Of a stretch of DNA of 64,000 bases, positions 34,216 to 41,422 are shown in pieces. The stretch is from Chloroflexota bacterium (GTDB taxonomy: Bacteria; Chloroflexota; Limnocylindria; QHBO01): the NCBI GenBank assembly GCA_040902225.1, contig JBBDXT010000004.1, forward strand, positions 516,965 through 580,964, written 5' to 3'. Below the pieces are notes generated by a model. The model made no database searches, had not been told where the DNA came from, and worked only from the letters and a program-made list of their open reading frames with translations. The translations under genes were made by a program, and so were the position numbers. Each line of letters opens with the position of its first letter. The first letter of the stretch is position 1.

Positions 34216-36015
34216 ATGGGCCAGGCCTTCCGGAGTCACACCTGCGGCGAGCTGCGCGCCTCCCACGTGGGAGAGCGGGTGACGCTGGCCGGCTGGGTGC
34301 ATCGGCGCCGCGACCATGGCCATCTGGCCTTCTTCGACCTGCGCGACCGATACGGGATCACCCAGGTGGTGACCAACGCGGACGACGCAGCTGATGCCCA
34401 TCTCGCCGCCGAGCCGGCACGCAACGAGTGGGTGGTGCAGGTGGAAGGCGTGGTGCGCCATCGGCCTCCGGGGACGACCAACGCCGAGCTGGCGAGCGGC
34501 GAGATCGAGGTCGCGGTCGACACCTTCGCCGTCCTCAACCCCAGCAAGCTGCCGCCGTTCTACGTCAACGAGGAGCAGCCCGGCCTCGACGAGTCGCTGC
34601 GCCTGACCTATCGCTACCTTGACCTGCGCAGGCCTCCGCTCCAGGGGCGGATCCTGCTGCGGGCACGGCTGGCGAGTGCCGTTCGCCGGCAGCTGGAGGC
34701 ATTCGGGTTCGTCGAGGTCGAGACCCCGACTCTGATCCGCAGCACGCCCGAGGGTGCGCGCGACTTCGTGGTGCCCAGCCGCGTGCAGCCCGGCAAGTTC
34801 TACGCGCTGCCGCAGTCCCCGCAGCAACTCAAGCAGCTGTTGATGGTGGCCGGGTACGACCGCTACTACCAGCTCGCCCGCGCATATCGGGACGAGGACC
34901 AGCGCGGCGATCGGCAGCTGGAGCACACCCAGGTCGACATCGAGATGAGCTTCGTGGCAGCCGAGGACGTCATGGCGACCGTCGAGGACGTGGTGACCGC
35001 CGTCAGCGGCGAGGTGCTCCCGGAGCGTCCGATCCTGCAGACTCCGTTCCCGCGCCTCACCTACGAGGAGGCGATGAGCCGATATGGATCGGACAAGCCC
35101 GATCTGCGCTTCGGGATGGAGCTGATCGACCTGGGCGAGACGGTCAGCGACGTCGACTTTCGGATCTTCACCGAAGCGCTCGCGGGGGGTGGCGCCGTGT
35201 TCGCCATCCGCGCACCAGGCTGCGGTGACTACTCTCGCCGCCAGCTCGACGAGCTGACCGACCTTGCCCAGCGCCACGCTGCCAAGGGCCTGATCCACGT
35301 GTCCGTGCAAGCTGATGGCTCCCTTCACGGCCCGCTCGGTAAGTTCCTGTCGTTGACGCAGACGGCAGCCATCCTGGAAGCGGTGGGTGGCGAGGCAGGC
35401 GACCTGCTCCTCATGGTGGCCGATGCCGATCGTCTCGTCGCTGCCGGCGCGCTCGGCCGGCTGCGGCTCGAGATGGGCCAGCGGCTCGACCTGCGCGATG
35501 CCAGCACGCTGGCGTATGTCTGGGTCTATCCCTTCCCGATGTTCAAATGGGACGCGGACCTCGGCCGCTGGGATGCGACCCACAACCCGTTCAGCGCACC
35601 GCTCTGGGATGAAGAGGCACGCATGGAGGCCGATCCCGGCGCCGTCCATGCCCAGCAGTACGACCTGGCGCTGAACGGCTGGGAGCTCGGTGGTGGATCG
35701 ATTCGGATCCATCGTCGCGACCTGCTTGAGCGCGCCTTCGCGTTGATGGGCCACAGCGTGGAGGGGATGCGCGACCAGTTCGGCGCCCTGCTCGATGCGC
35801 TCGAATATGGCGCACCTCCACACGGCGGCATCGCGATCGGGCTGGACCGATGGTCCGCCCTGCTCGCCGACCAGGACAACATCCGCGAGGTGATGGCTTT
35901 CCCCAAGACGCAATCCGGCAGTGACCTGATGATGGGCGCGCCGTCGCCGATCACTCCCGAACAGCTGGCCGAGCTGTCGCTGCGCGTCGTGGATCACGAC
36001 CGAGAGAAGTCCTAG
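34216..36015 (+). CDS. aspS: Aspartyl-tRNA synthetase
   Basis: A 599-residue bacterial-type AspRS: an N-terminal OB fold (about 15-110; RVTLAGWVHRRRDHGHLAFF), the class II core (motif 2 around YQLARAYRDEDQRGDRQLEH), the bacterial GAD insertion (about 290-420) and motif 3 in GGIAIGLDRWSALLA. Length agrees with the bacterial family (about 590). Whether it is discriminating or also charges tRNA-Asn cannot be settled from the sequence alone. A frameshifted lipoprotein frame begins 3 bases after its stop. Confidence 0.96.
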   Translation: MGQAFRSHTCGELRASHVGERVTLAGWVHRRRDHGHLAFFDLRDRYGITQVVTNADDAADAHLAAEPARNEWVVQVEGVVRHRPPGTTNAELASGEIEVAVDTFAVLNPSKLPPFYVNEEQPGLDESLRLTYRYLDLRRPPLQGRILLRARLASAVRRQLEAFGFVEVETPTLIRSTPEGARDFVVPSRVQPGKFYALPQSPQQLKQLLMVAGYDRYYQLARAYRDEDQRGDRQLEHTQVDIEMSFVAAEDVMATVEDVVTAVSGEVLPERPILQTPFPRLTYEEAMSRYGSDKPDLRFGMELIDLGETVSDVDFRIFTEALAGGGAVFAIRAPGCGDYSRRQLDELTDLAQRHAAKGLIHVSVQADGSLHGPLGKFLSLTQTAAILEAVGGEAGDLLLMVADADRLVAAGALGRLRLEMGQRLDLRDASTLAYVWVYPFPMFKWDADLGRWDATHNPFSAPLWDEEARMEADPGAVHAQQYDLALNGWELGGGSIRIHRRDLLERAFALMGHSVEGMRDQFGALLDALEYGAPPHGGIAIGLDRWSALLADQDNIREVMAFPKTQSGSDLMMGAPSPITPEQLAELSLRVVDHDREKS

Positions 36016-36017
36016 CC

Positions 36018-36367
36018 ATGCCTCGGCGACCGATCCGCCTGATCTTGGCAATCGGACTTGGTGTGGCGGCCCTGGCGGCAGGCTGCGTGAATTCAGCGGC
36101 CGGGGTACTCCGGAAGCGGCGGCGGCCTTCAACTCGGCACACCCACGAGAGACAGTGATCGACCATTACCGAGCGGAATGGACGGCTGCCGGCTGGACGC
36201 TCAACCCGTCATCGCCTCTCGCCTCTGAGCCGCCCGCGGGCGAGGACAGTCCCGACTTCGTGTTCGGCGGCGCGAGCGCCCACAAGGACGGCATGACCTA
36301 CTCGATCACGGCTCAGCTGGAGGGAGCAGAGACGCTCTACCTGCTGCTCGTCGGCCCAGATCGATGA
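36018..36367 (+). pseudogene. Frameshifted small lipoprotein
   Basis: ATG 36018 starts a lipoprotein signal, RLILAIGLGVAALAAGC, with the lipobox LAAGC. Soon after the cysteine the frame runs into Arg-rich junk and stops at codon 47. In the -1 frame the sequence continues as good protein (GTPEAAAAFNSAHPRETVID, then HYRAEWTAAGWTLNPSSPLA) to TGA 36367. One extra G in the GGGG run at 36102-36105 would restore a single protein of about 116 residues; the 350-base length is one short of a multiple of three. It may be a true mutation, phase variation or an assembly error. The mature domain is not recognised. Confidence 0.65.
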
Positions 36368-36427
36368 CGCCTGCAATTGACAGTCGCGGTGTAATCACGC
36401 AAGGGGGCGAATGCAGAGGAGGAGAGG

Positions 36428-36580
36428 ATGTCTCTGAAGCCGGGCGCAATTCTGTTGCTCGTCGCGGTTGTGCTGTTTCTGCTTGCGGCGTTTGAGTTCA
36501 AGGTCGGCACGTTGGACCTCGTGACGCTCGGCCTGGCCGCGTTCGCGGGCTCGTTCCTGCTCGAGGGCTGGAAGCGCTAG
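36428..36580 (+). CDS. Small membrane protein (50 residues)
   Basis: A 50-codon gene with GAGGAGAGG immediately upstream of ATG 36428. It encodes two hydrophobic segments, PGAILLLVAVVLFLLAAFEF and LVTLGLAAFAGSFLLEGW, ending in KR, so it is a two-helix membrane protein. Strong third-position GC and a good ribosome site support expression. Such small proteins are common in high-GC bacteria and are often missed. Function unknown. It is convergent with ectC, 3 bases away. Confidence 0.65.
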   Translation: MSLKPGAILLLVAVVLFLLAAFEFKVGTLDLVTLGLAAFAGSFLLEGWKR

Positions 36581-36583
36581 CGT

Positions 36584-36970
36584 CTAATCGGTCGGCGGCG
36601 GGAAGCTTCCATCTGCGTCATGCGTCTCGCCGCCGGTCAACGCCGGGTTGAAGACACAAACGAGATGGAGGTCGGTCCGCACGCGGAGGGTGTGGCGGTC
36701 GTGCTGGTCGAGCGCATACATCGACCCAGGCCGAAGGATGTGCTGCTCACCAGTTAACAGGTCGGTCAGCTCCGCCTCACCCGCCATGAGGTAGCAGGCC
36801 TCGAGGTGATGCTTGTACTGCAGGGTGAGCTCGGTTCCTGCCGCCACGGTGGTGTCGTGCAACGAAAAGCCCAGCCCGTCGCGTCGTAAGAGGAGGCGGC
36901 GGCTGCGCCAGCCCTCGCCCGCGACATCCCGGTCACTCCCCACCACATCGTCGAGGGTTCGCACGATCAC
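36584..36970 (-). CDS. ectC: L-ectoine synthase, orphan
   Basis: A 128-residue cupin that matches EctC over its whole length: MIVRTLDDVVGSDRDVAGEG, WRSRRLLLRRDGLGFSLHDT, YKHHLEACYLMAGEAEL and LVCVFNPALTGGETHDADGS. The metal ligands known from structural work on EctC (Glu57, Tyr85, His93) are conserved at exactly these positions. The enzyme cyclises N-gamma-acetyl-diaminobutyrate to ectoine, an osmolyte. ectA and ectB are not adjacent, so this is an orphan ectC here; it may act on an imported or differently made substrate. GTG 36970 has GGAGG 8 bases upstream. Divergent from the LCP gene. Confidence 0.9.
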   Translation of the reverse strand: MIVRTLDDVVGSDRDVAGEGWRSRRLLLRRDGLGFSLHDTTVAAGTELTLQYKHHLEACYLMAGEAELTDLLTGEQHILRPGSMYALDQHDRHTLRVRTDLHLVCVFNPALTGGETHDADGSFPPPTD

Positions 36971-36998
36971 CGATCCACACCTCCATGTCCCAGCGTCG

Positions 36999-37004
36999 TA
37001 GACT
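36999..37004 (+). promoter_or_regulatory. -10 element TAGACT, leaderless promoter for LCP gene
   Basis: TAGACT ends 7 bases before GTG 37012, an in-frame start 27 bases inside the longest open frame. The element lies inside the putative longer coding region, which argues against ATG 36985. Confidence 0.5.
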
Positions 37005-37011
37005 GCCGCCC

Positions 37012-38445
37012 GTGGCGCCCCGCTTGATCGCCGCGATTCGGCACTCCGCCGTGATCGCAGCTCTGCTCTCGTTCGTGTGGCCCGGCCTTGGTCAAGGCTG
37101 GGTCGGTTCGCGTCGTCGGGCGCTGATGTTCGCGGTGCCGATGATGCTCCTGCTGGGCGCCGGCGTGGTGGTCATGATCGTGCAGGGCAAGGCCCGCTCC
37201 CTGGGCCTGCTGCTCCAGCCGAGCGTTCTGCTGCCGCTCATCGCGCTCAACATCGCCGTGCTCGTCTACCGCCTCTTCGCAATCGTGGACGCGTATCGAG
37301 CGGCGGCGCGCCGTTGGCCGCCGATCCCGGATTTCCGGGCCGCGCTCGGACTGGTCCTCCTGGGCACCCTGCTGGGCAGCACGCTCCTGATGCACGGCTG
37401 GCTGGGGTTCGTCGGCATCAAGGCGTATGACACCGTGGTCGCCATCTCCCACCCGTTCGGCAGCGCGACGCCGGTCCCCGCCGCCAGCCGGCTACCCGGC
37501 GAGACGCCCGGCCCGACGCCCGAGCCGACGCCGATCCCCACTCCAGAACCGGCGTGGGGTGACAACGGGCGGCTCGATCTGCTCCTGGTCGGGGGAGACG
37601 CCGGCCCCGGGCGCTTCAGCCTGCGCACGGACACGATGGTCATCCTGAGCATCGAGGTCAGGACCGGGCGCGCTGCGCTGTTCGGGCTGCCGCGCAACCT
37701 CCTGAACGTCCCGCTGCCGGACGGTCCGGCCCAGGCCTTCGACTGCCGGTGCTATCAGGACCAGCTGAATTCGCTCTACACCTACGCCATTGCTCATCCC
37801 GAGATCTTCCCCGGCCCTGATGAGGAGCGCGGCTATCGGGCCGTCCAGGAGGCGATCGCCGAGCTGACCGGCCTCCAGATCGACGGGCAGGTGGTTGTCA
37901 CCCTCGGCGGCTTCATTCACGTGGTGGATGCGCTGGGTGGGCTGGACATGACGACGAAGGACTCCATCTATGATGCGACCTATCCGGATCCCTTCAGCAT
38001 CAAGCGCGATGTCACCGTCTACATTGCGAGAGGCTTCCACCACTTCGACGGCTGGCATGCGCTGGCCTACGCGCGTTCGCGCCACCAGGACAACGACTAC
38101 AACCGGATGAACCGGCAGCAGGAGGTGCTGCTGGCGCTCCGCCAGCAGCTCGACCCGTGCACCCTCATCCCGCGCATCCCCGAGCTGCTCGACATCGCCC
38201 GTGACTCGCTCTGGACCAACATCCCGATCGAGCAGCTGCCGGACCTGTTGGCGATCGGAGCCAGCGTTCGCCCCGGCACCATCGCCACCTACCAGTTCTG
38301 GCCACCGGCCATTCAAGAGAATCTGGACTTCGCGAGCATCAGCCGGGTGCGGTCGATCGCGCGCACCGCGTTCCTGATGCCCTTGGCAACGCCGGCGCCG
38401 TCGTCCAGCGAGACCCCCACATCCGGCTCCGGGTCGGTCTGCTAG
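37012..38445 (+). CDS. LytR-CpsA-Psr (LCP) family envelope transferase
   Basis: A 477-residue protein: about four N-terminal membrane helices, a Pro/Thr-rich linker (PGETPGPTPEPTPIPTPEPA) and an extracytoplasmic LCP domain (about 185-440) with RTDTMVILSIEVRTGRAALF, GLPRNLLNVPLPDG and HALAYARSRHQDNDYNRMNR, which hold the Arg/Asp residues that bind the polyprenyl pyrophosphate. LCP proteins attach glycopolymers to peptidoglycan, or sometimes to protein. The multi-helix N-terminus is longer than the usual single helix. Start GTG 37012 is chosen from the TAGACT element; ATG 36985 is the alternative. Confidence 0.87.
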   Translation: MAPRLIAAIRHSAVIAALLSFVWPGLGQGWVGSRRRALMFAVPMMLLLGAGVVVMIVQGKARSLGLLLQPSVLLPLIALNIAVLVYRLFAIVDAYRAAARRWPPIPDFRAALGLVLLGTLLGSTLLMHGWLGFVGIKAYDTVVAISHPFGSATPVPAASRLPGETPGPTPEPTPIPTPEPAWGDNGRLDLLLVGGDAGPGRFSLRTDTMVILSIEVRTGRAALFGLPRNLLNVPLPDGPAQAFDCRCYQDQLNSLYTYAIAHPEIFPGPDEERGYRAVQEAIAELTGLQIDGQVVVTLGGFIHVVDALGGLDMTTKDSIYDATYPDPFSIKRDVTVYIARGFHHFDGWHALAYARSRHQDNDYNRMNRQQEVLLALRQQLDPCTLIPRIPELLDIARDSLWTNIPIEQLPDLLAIGASVRPGTIATYQFWPPAIQENLDFASISRVRSIARTAFLMPLATPAPSSSETPTSGSGSVC

Positions 38446-38458
38446 GAGACCTGGTCCG

Positions 38459-39634
38459 ATGAGCATCTACCTCGACCATGCCGCCACCACGCCGCTCCGC
38501 GCCGAGGTGCTGGAGGCGATGCTGCCCTACCTGACGAACCACTTCGGCAATGCGTCAAGCCCGCACGCCGCCGGCCGACGGGCGCGGCAGGGACTCGACG
38601 AGGCCCGGGAAGGGATCGCTTCGATCCTGGGCGCCAGGCCCCGCGAGATCGTCTTTACCGGCGGCGGCAGCGAGGCCGATAACCTCGCCATCAAGGGTGC
38701 CGCCTGGGCGGCCAGCGCCAAGGGACGGCACATCGTCACCAGCGGCGTGGAGCACAAGGCGGTGCTGCATGCCTGCGCAATCATGGAGCGCTCCGGCTTC
38801 GGGGTGACCGTCGTCCCGGTCGACCGATTCGGCCGCGTTGACCCCGCCGCGGTCGAGGCCGCCATCAATGAGCACACCAGCCTGGTCTCGATCATGTACG
38901 CCAACAACGAGGTCGGCACGATCCAGCCGATCGCGGAGATCGGTGCCATCTGCCGCCGTCACCGCGTCCTCTTCCACGCCGATGCAATCCAGGCCGCGGG
39001 CTTCCTTCCACTCGACGTCGACAACCTGGGAGTCGATCTGCTGAGCCTGGCCGCGCACAAGGTGTACGGGCCCAAGGGGGTCGGCGCGCTGTTCGTGCGG
39101 CAGGGGACGGCACTCCTGCCGCAGATCCAGGGCGGCGCCCAGGAGCGGCAGCGGCGCGCTGGAACGGAGAACGTGGCCGGCATCGTCGGCTTTGGGCGGG
39201 CCCTGGAGCTGGCCCAGGGCGATCGATCGGCCCGCGACGCCGAGAATGGGCGTCTGGCCGGCCTGCGTGATCGGCTCCTTGTCGGCATGCGGGAGCTGGA
39301 CGGGGTGGAGCCGAGCGGCCATCCCAGCGAGCGCCTGCCGCATAGCGCCAGCTGGCTGATCGACGGCGTCGAGGGAGGAGACCTGGTGGCCGCGCTGGAC
39401 CTGGAGGGCGTTGAGGGGAGCACGGGCAGCGCCTGCACCAGCGGCTCCGCCGAACCGAGCCACGTCCTGCTGGCGATGGGGATCGACGCCGAGCGTGCCC
39501 ATGGTGCGCTGCGCCTGACCGCCGGCCGAGGTACGACGCTCGACGACATTGAACGAGCGACCGAGGTCCTGCGCTCGACCATCGGCCGCATCCGTGAGCA
39601 GGCCGCGCGACCAAACACCGTGGCATCGGCCTGA
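38459..39634 (+). CDS. iscS: Cysteine desulfurase (IscS/NifS family)
   Basis: A 391-residue PLP enzyme: YLDHAATTPLRAEVLEAMLP, the cofactor lysine in SLAAHKVYGPKG, GGAQERQRRAGTENV, and the active cysteine in STGSACTSGSAEPSHVL. It takes sulfur from cysteine to give a persulfide for iron-sulfur clusters and tRNA thiolation. TGATG overlap with mnmA downstream indicates that its sulfur mainly feeds 2-thiouridine formation. AGGAG lies before ATG 38459. Whether it also serves cluster assembly is not shown by this context. Confidence 0.94.
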   Translation: MSIYLDHAATTPLRAEVLEAMLPYLTNHFGNASSPHAAGRRARQGLDEAREGIASILGARPREIVFTGGGSEADNLAIKGAAWAASAKGRHIVTSGVEHKAVLHACAIMERSGFGVTVVPVDRFGRVDPAAVEAAINEHTSLVSIMYANNEVGTIQPIAEIGAICRRHRVLFHADAIQAAGFLPLDVDNLGVDLLSLAAHKVYGPKGVGALFVRQGTALLPQIQGGAQERQRRAGTENVAGIVGFGRALELAQGDRSARDAENGRLAGLRDRLLVGMRELDGVEPSGHPSERLPHSASWLIDGVEGGDLVAALDLEGVEGSTGSACTSGSAEPSHVLLAMGIDAERAHGALRLTAGRGTTLDDIERATEVLRSTIGRIREQAARPNTVASA

Positions 39635-40722
39635 TGGCCCGCATCGTTGCCGCCATGAGCGGCGGCGTGGACTCGAGCGTTGCAGCGGCGCTGCTGGCGC
39701 GCGACGCGGGCCAGAGCGGTGACGAGGTGGTCGGCGTCTGGATGCGGCTTCACCCTGACGGTGGCGAGGGGTACGAGCAGAGTCGGAGCTGCTGCTCGCC
39801 CGACGCGCACGACGACGCCCGCCGGGTCGCGCAGCTGGTGGGGATCCCGTTCTTCGCCCTCAACCTGGAGCGCTCGTTCGAGGAGCGGGTGATCGACGCC
39901 TTCGCGGACGGCTACCTCGCCGGCGCCACTCCGAACCCATGCCAGGCCTGCAACCAGTACATCAAGTTCGACGAGCTGCTGCGTCGCGGCCTCGCCGCGT
40001 ATGGCGCCGACCAGGTGGCGACCGGCCACTACGCGCGAGTCGAGGAGCGGGACGGTCACTTCCACCTCATGCGTGCGGCCGACGCCAACAAGGATCAGAC
40101 CTATTTCCTGTGGGTCCTCGACCAGGGCCAGCTGGCGCACACCCGCTTCCCGCTCGGCGAGCTGACCAAGCCCGAGGTACGGCGGATCGCCGCCGAGCTG
40201 AAGCTGCCGACCGCCGACAAGCCGGAGAGCCAGGAGATCTGCTTCGTGCCCGCCGGCGACTACCGCGAGCTGCTGGCCGAGCGGCGCGGATACCTCGGCG
40301 AGCCGGGCCCGATCGTCGACACCGGTGGCGAGCGGATCGGCACCCATACCGGGTACGCGCACTACACCGTTGGACAGCGGCACGGCCTGGGCGTCGCGCT
40401 CGGCGAGCCCGTCTTCGTGCAGGAGGTACGCCCTGCCTCGAACACGGTGGTAGTGGCCAGGCGCGACGAGATCGCCGCGCGCAGCTTCGCGGTCGAGGGG
40501 CGCCGCTTCGTGGCGGGGGCGCCGCCGGCCGATCGCTTCAGCGCATCGGTCCGCATCCGGCACCGTGGAGCGGAGGTGCCGTGCGAGGTCACCGTGATCG
40601 GGGATGAGCGGCTCCTGGTCGAGACCTCCGAGCCGGTCTGGGCACCGGCGCCGGGGCAGGCGGCGGTCCTGTACGACGGAGAGGAGTGCCTCGGCGGCGG
40701 TCGCATCGCCCGCGCGACATGA
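39634..40722 (+). CDS. mnmA: tRNA-specific 2-thiouridylase MnmA
   Basis: A 362-residue protein with the PP-loop AAMSGGVDSSVAAALL at the N-terminus, the first catalytic cysteine in TPNPCQACNQYIKF, SQEICFV (second cysteine), GQRHGLGVA and a C-terminal beta-barrel. It thiolates U34 of tRNA-Lys/Glu/Gln. Its ATG overlaps the TGA of the desulfurase gene, and the end overlaps a small membrane protein gene (ATGA). Confidence 0.96.
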   Translation: MARIVAAMSGGVDSSVAAALLARDAGQSGDEVVGVWMRLHPDGGEGYEQSRSCCSPDAHDDARRVAQLVGIPFFALNLERSFEERVIDAFADGYLAGATPNPCQACNQYIKFDELLRRGLAAYGADQVATGHYARVEERDGHFHLMRAADANKDQTYFLWVLDQGQLAHTRFPLGELTKPEVRRIAAELKLPTADKPESQEICFVPAGDYRELLAERRGYLGEPGPIVDTGGERIGTHTGYAHYTVGQRHGLGVALGEPVFVQEVRPASNTVVVARRDEIAARSFAVEGRRFVAGAPPADRFSASVRIRHRGAEVPCEVTVIGDERLLVETSEPVWAPAPGQAAVLYDGEECLGGGRIARAT

Positions 40723-41036
40723 CGCCCTGGATGGTGCTCACCGCCTTCGTGGCGGCGATCAACCTGACCGTCTTCACCGCTCTCCGCGGTCGCTGGGACC
40801 GGCGGCTGCTGATCCTGGCGCTCGCCTCGCTGTTGGGCACCGCCGCGGGGAACGCGATCGGGGCGCGAACCGGCCTCGAGCTGGTGCGGATCGGCGACTT
40901 CCACCTGCTGGCCGCCTGCCTGGGTGCGCAGCTCGCCATGCTGGCCACCGATCTGCTGGCGCAGCTCGGACCTTCGCGGCCGCCCCCCGAGCGCCCTGCC
41001 CGCGGTGGTCGGGACGGGGAACGGACGGATCGTTAG
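40719..41036 (+). CDS. Small integral membrane protein
   Basis: A 105-residue protein with three hydrophobic segments (MTPWMVLTAFVAAINLTVFT, LLILALASLLGTAAGNAIGA, LLAACLGAQLAMLATDLLAQ) and a polar Arg-rich tail. The ATG overlaps the mnmA stop. The GxxxGN pattern in the second helix suggests helix packing. No family recognised. It is the last gene of the desulfurase-mnmA unit. Confidence 0.72.
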   Translation: MTPWMVLTAFVAAINLTVFTALRGRWDRRLLILALASLLGTAAGNAIGARTGLELVRIGDFHLLAACLGAQLAMLATDLLAQLGPSRPPPERPARGGRDGERTDR

Positions 41037-41039
41037 AAT
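41034..41039 (+). promoter_or_regulatory. -10 element TAGAAT for ytxH-like gene
   Basis: TAGAAT begins with the TAG stop of the upstream gene. With a start site about 7 bases on, the leader would be about 28 bases, so this is a leadered promoter. Confidence 0.4.
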
Positions 41040-41073
41040 CAGCGGACGCAAACGCTAGGGACGGACCGAGAGC

Positions 41074-41334
41074 ATGAAAGATTCCGGGTTCGGCAGCTTC
41101 CTCGCAGGAGTCGTGATCGGCGGACTGATCGGTGCCGCCATCGGCCTCCTCCTTGCCCCGCGAACGGGTGACGAGATTCGCGAGCAGGTCGGTGAGTTCG
41201 TCGGCGAGAAGAAGGCAGCCATCGGTGAGGCGATCAGCGAGGGTCGCGCGGCGGCCGAGAAGGCACGCGCGGAGATGATGTCCGCGTACGATGCCGGCGG
41301 TGGGGAGCCTGCGCCGGAGGGCGCTGCCTCCTGA
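41074..41334 (+). CDS. YtxH-like small protein
   Basis: An 86-residue protein with a glycine-rich N-terminal helix (FLAGVVIGGLIGAAIGLLLA) immediately followed by PRTGDEIREQV and a charged helix rich in Ala/Glu/Lys (KKAAIGEAISEGRAAAEKAR). This is the YtxH/gas-vesicle-like pattern, found in general-stress proteins. It is probably membrane associated. It lies alone between the mnmA unit and alaS; a strong hairpin follows its stop. Confidence 0.8.
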   Translation: MKDSGFGSFLAGVVIGGLIGAAIGLLLAPRTGDEIREQVGEFVGEKKAAIGEAISEGRAAAEKARAEMMSAYDAGGGEPAPEGAAS

Positions 41335-41367
41335 CCGGCCATTCGCGCGCAATCACGCACGAGGAGT

Positions 41368-41393
41368 CGAGAGCCGGTTGTCGCCGGCTCTCG
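41368..41393 (+). terminator. GC-rich hairpin between ytxH-like gene and alaS
   Basis: A perfect 10-base-pair stem: C-GAGAGCCGG, loop TTGTCG, CCGGCTCTC-G. No T-tract follows, so it could be a factor-assisted terminator for the ytxH-like gene, or a 5'-leader structure of alaS, whose ATG lies 30 bases downstream. Confidence 0.45.
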
Positions 41394-41422
41394 TGGTGAG
41401 TACGAGGTCACGGGCAGGACCG

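Noticed and set aside
32787-34217. A 476-residue alternative frame over the membrane protein gene
   Set aside because: Its composition is that of a frame shadow (Arg/Gly-rich, no helices), while the overlapping frame gives clear membrane segments.
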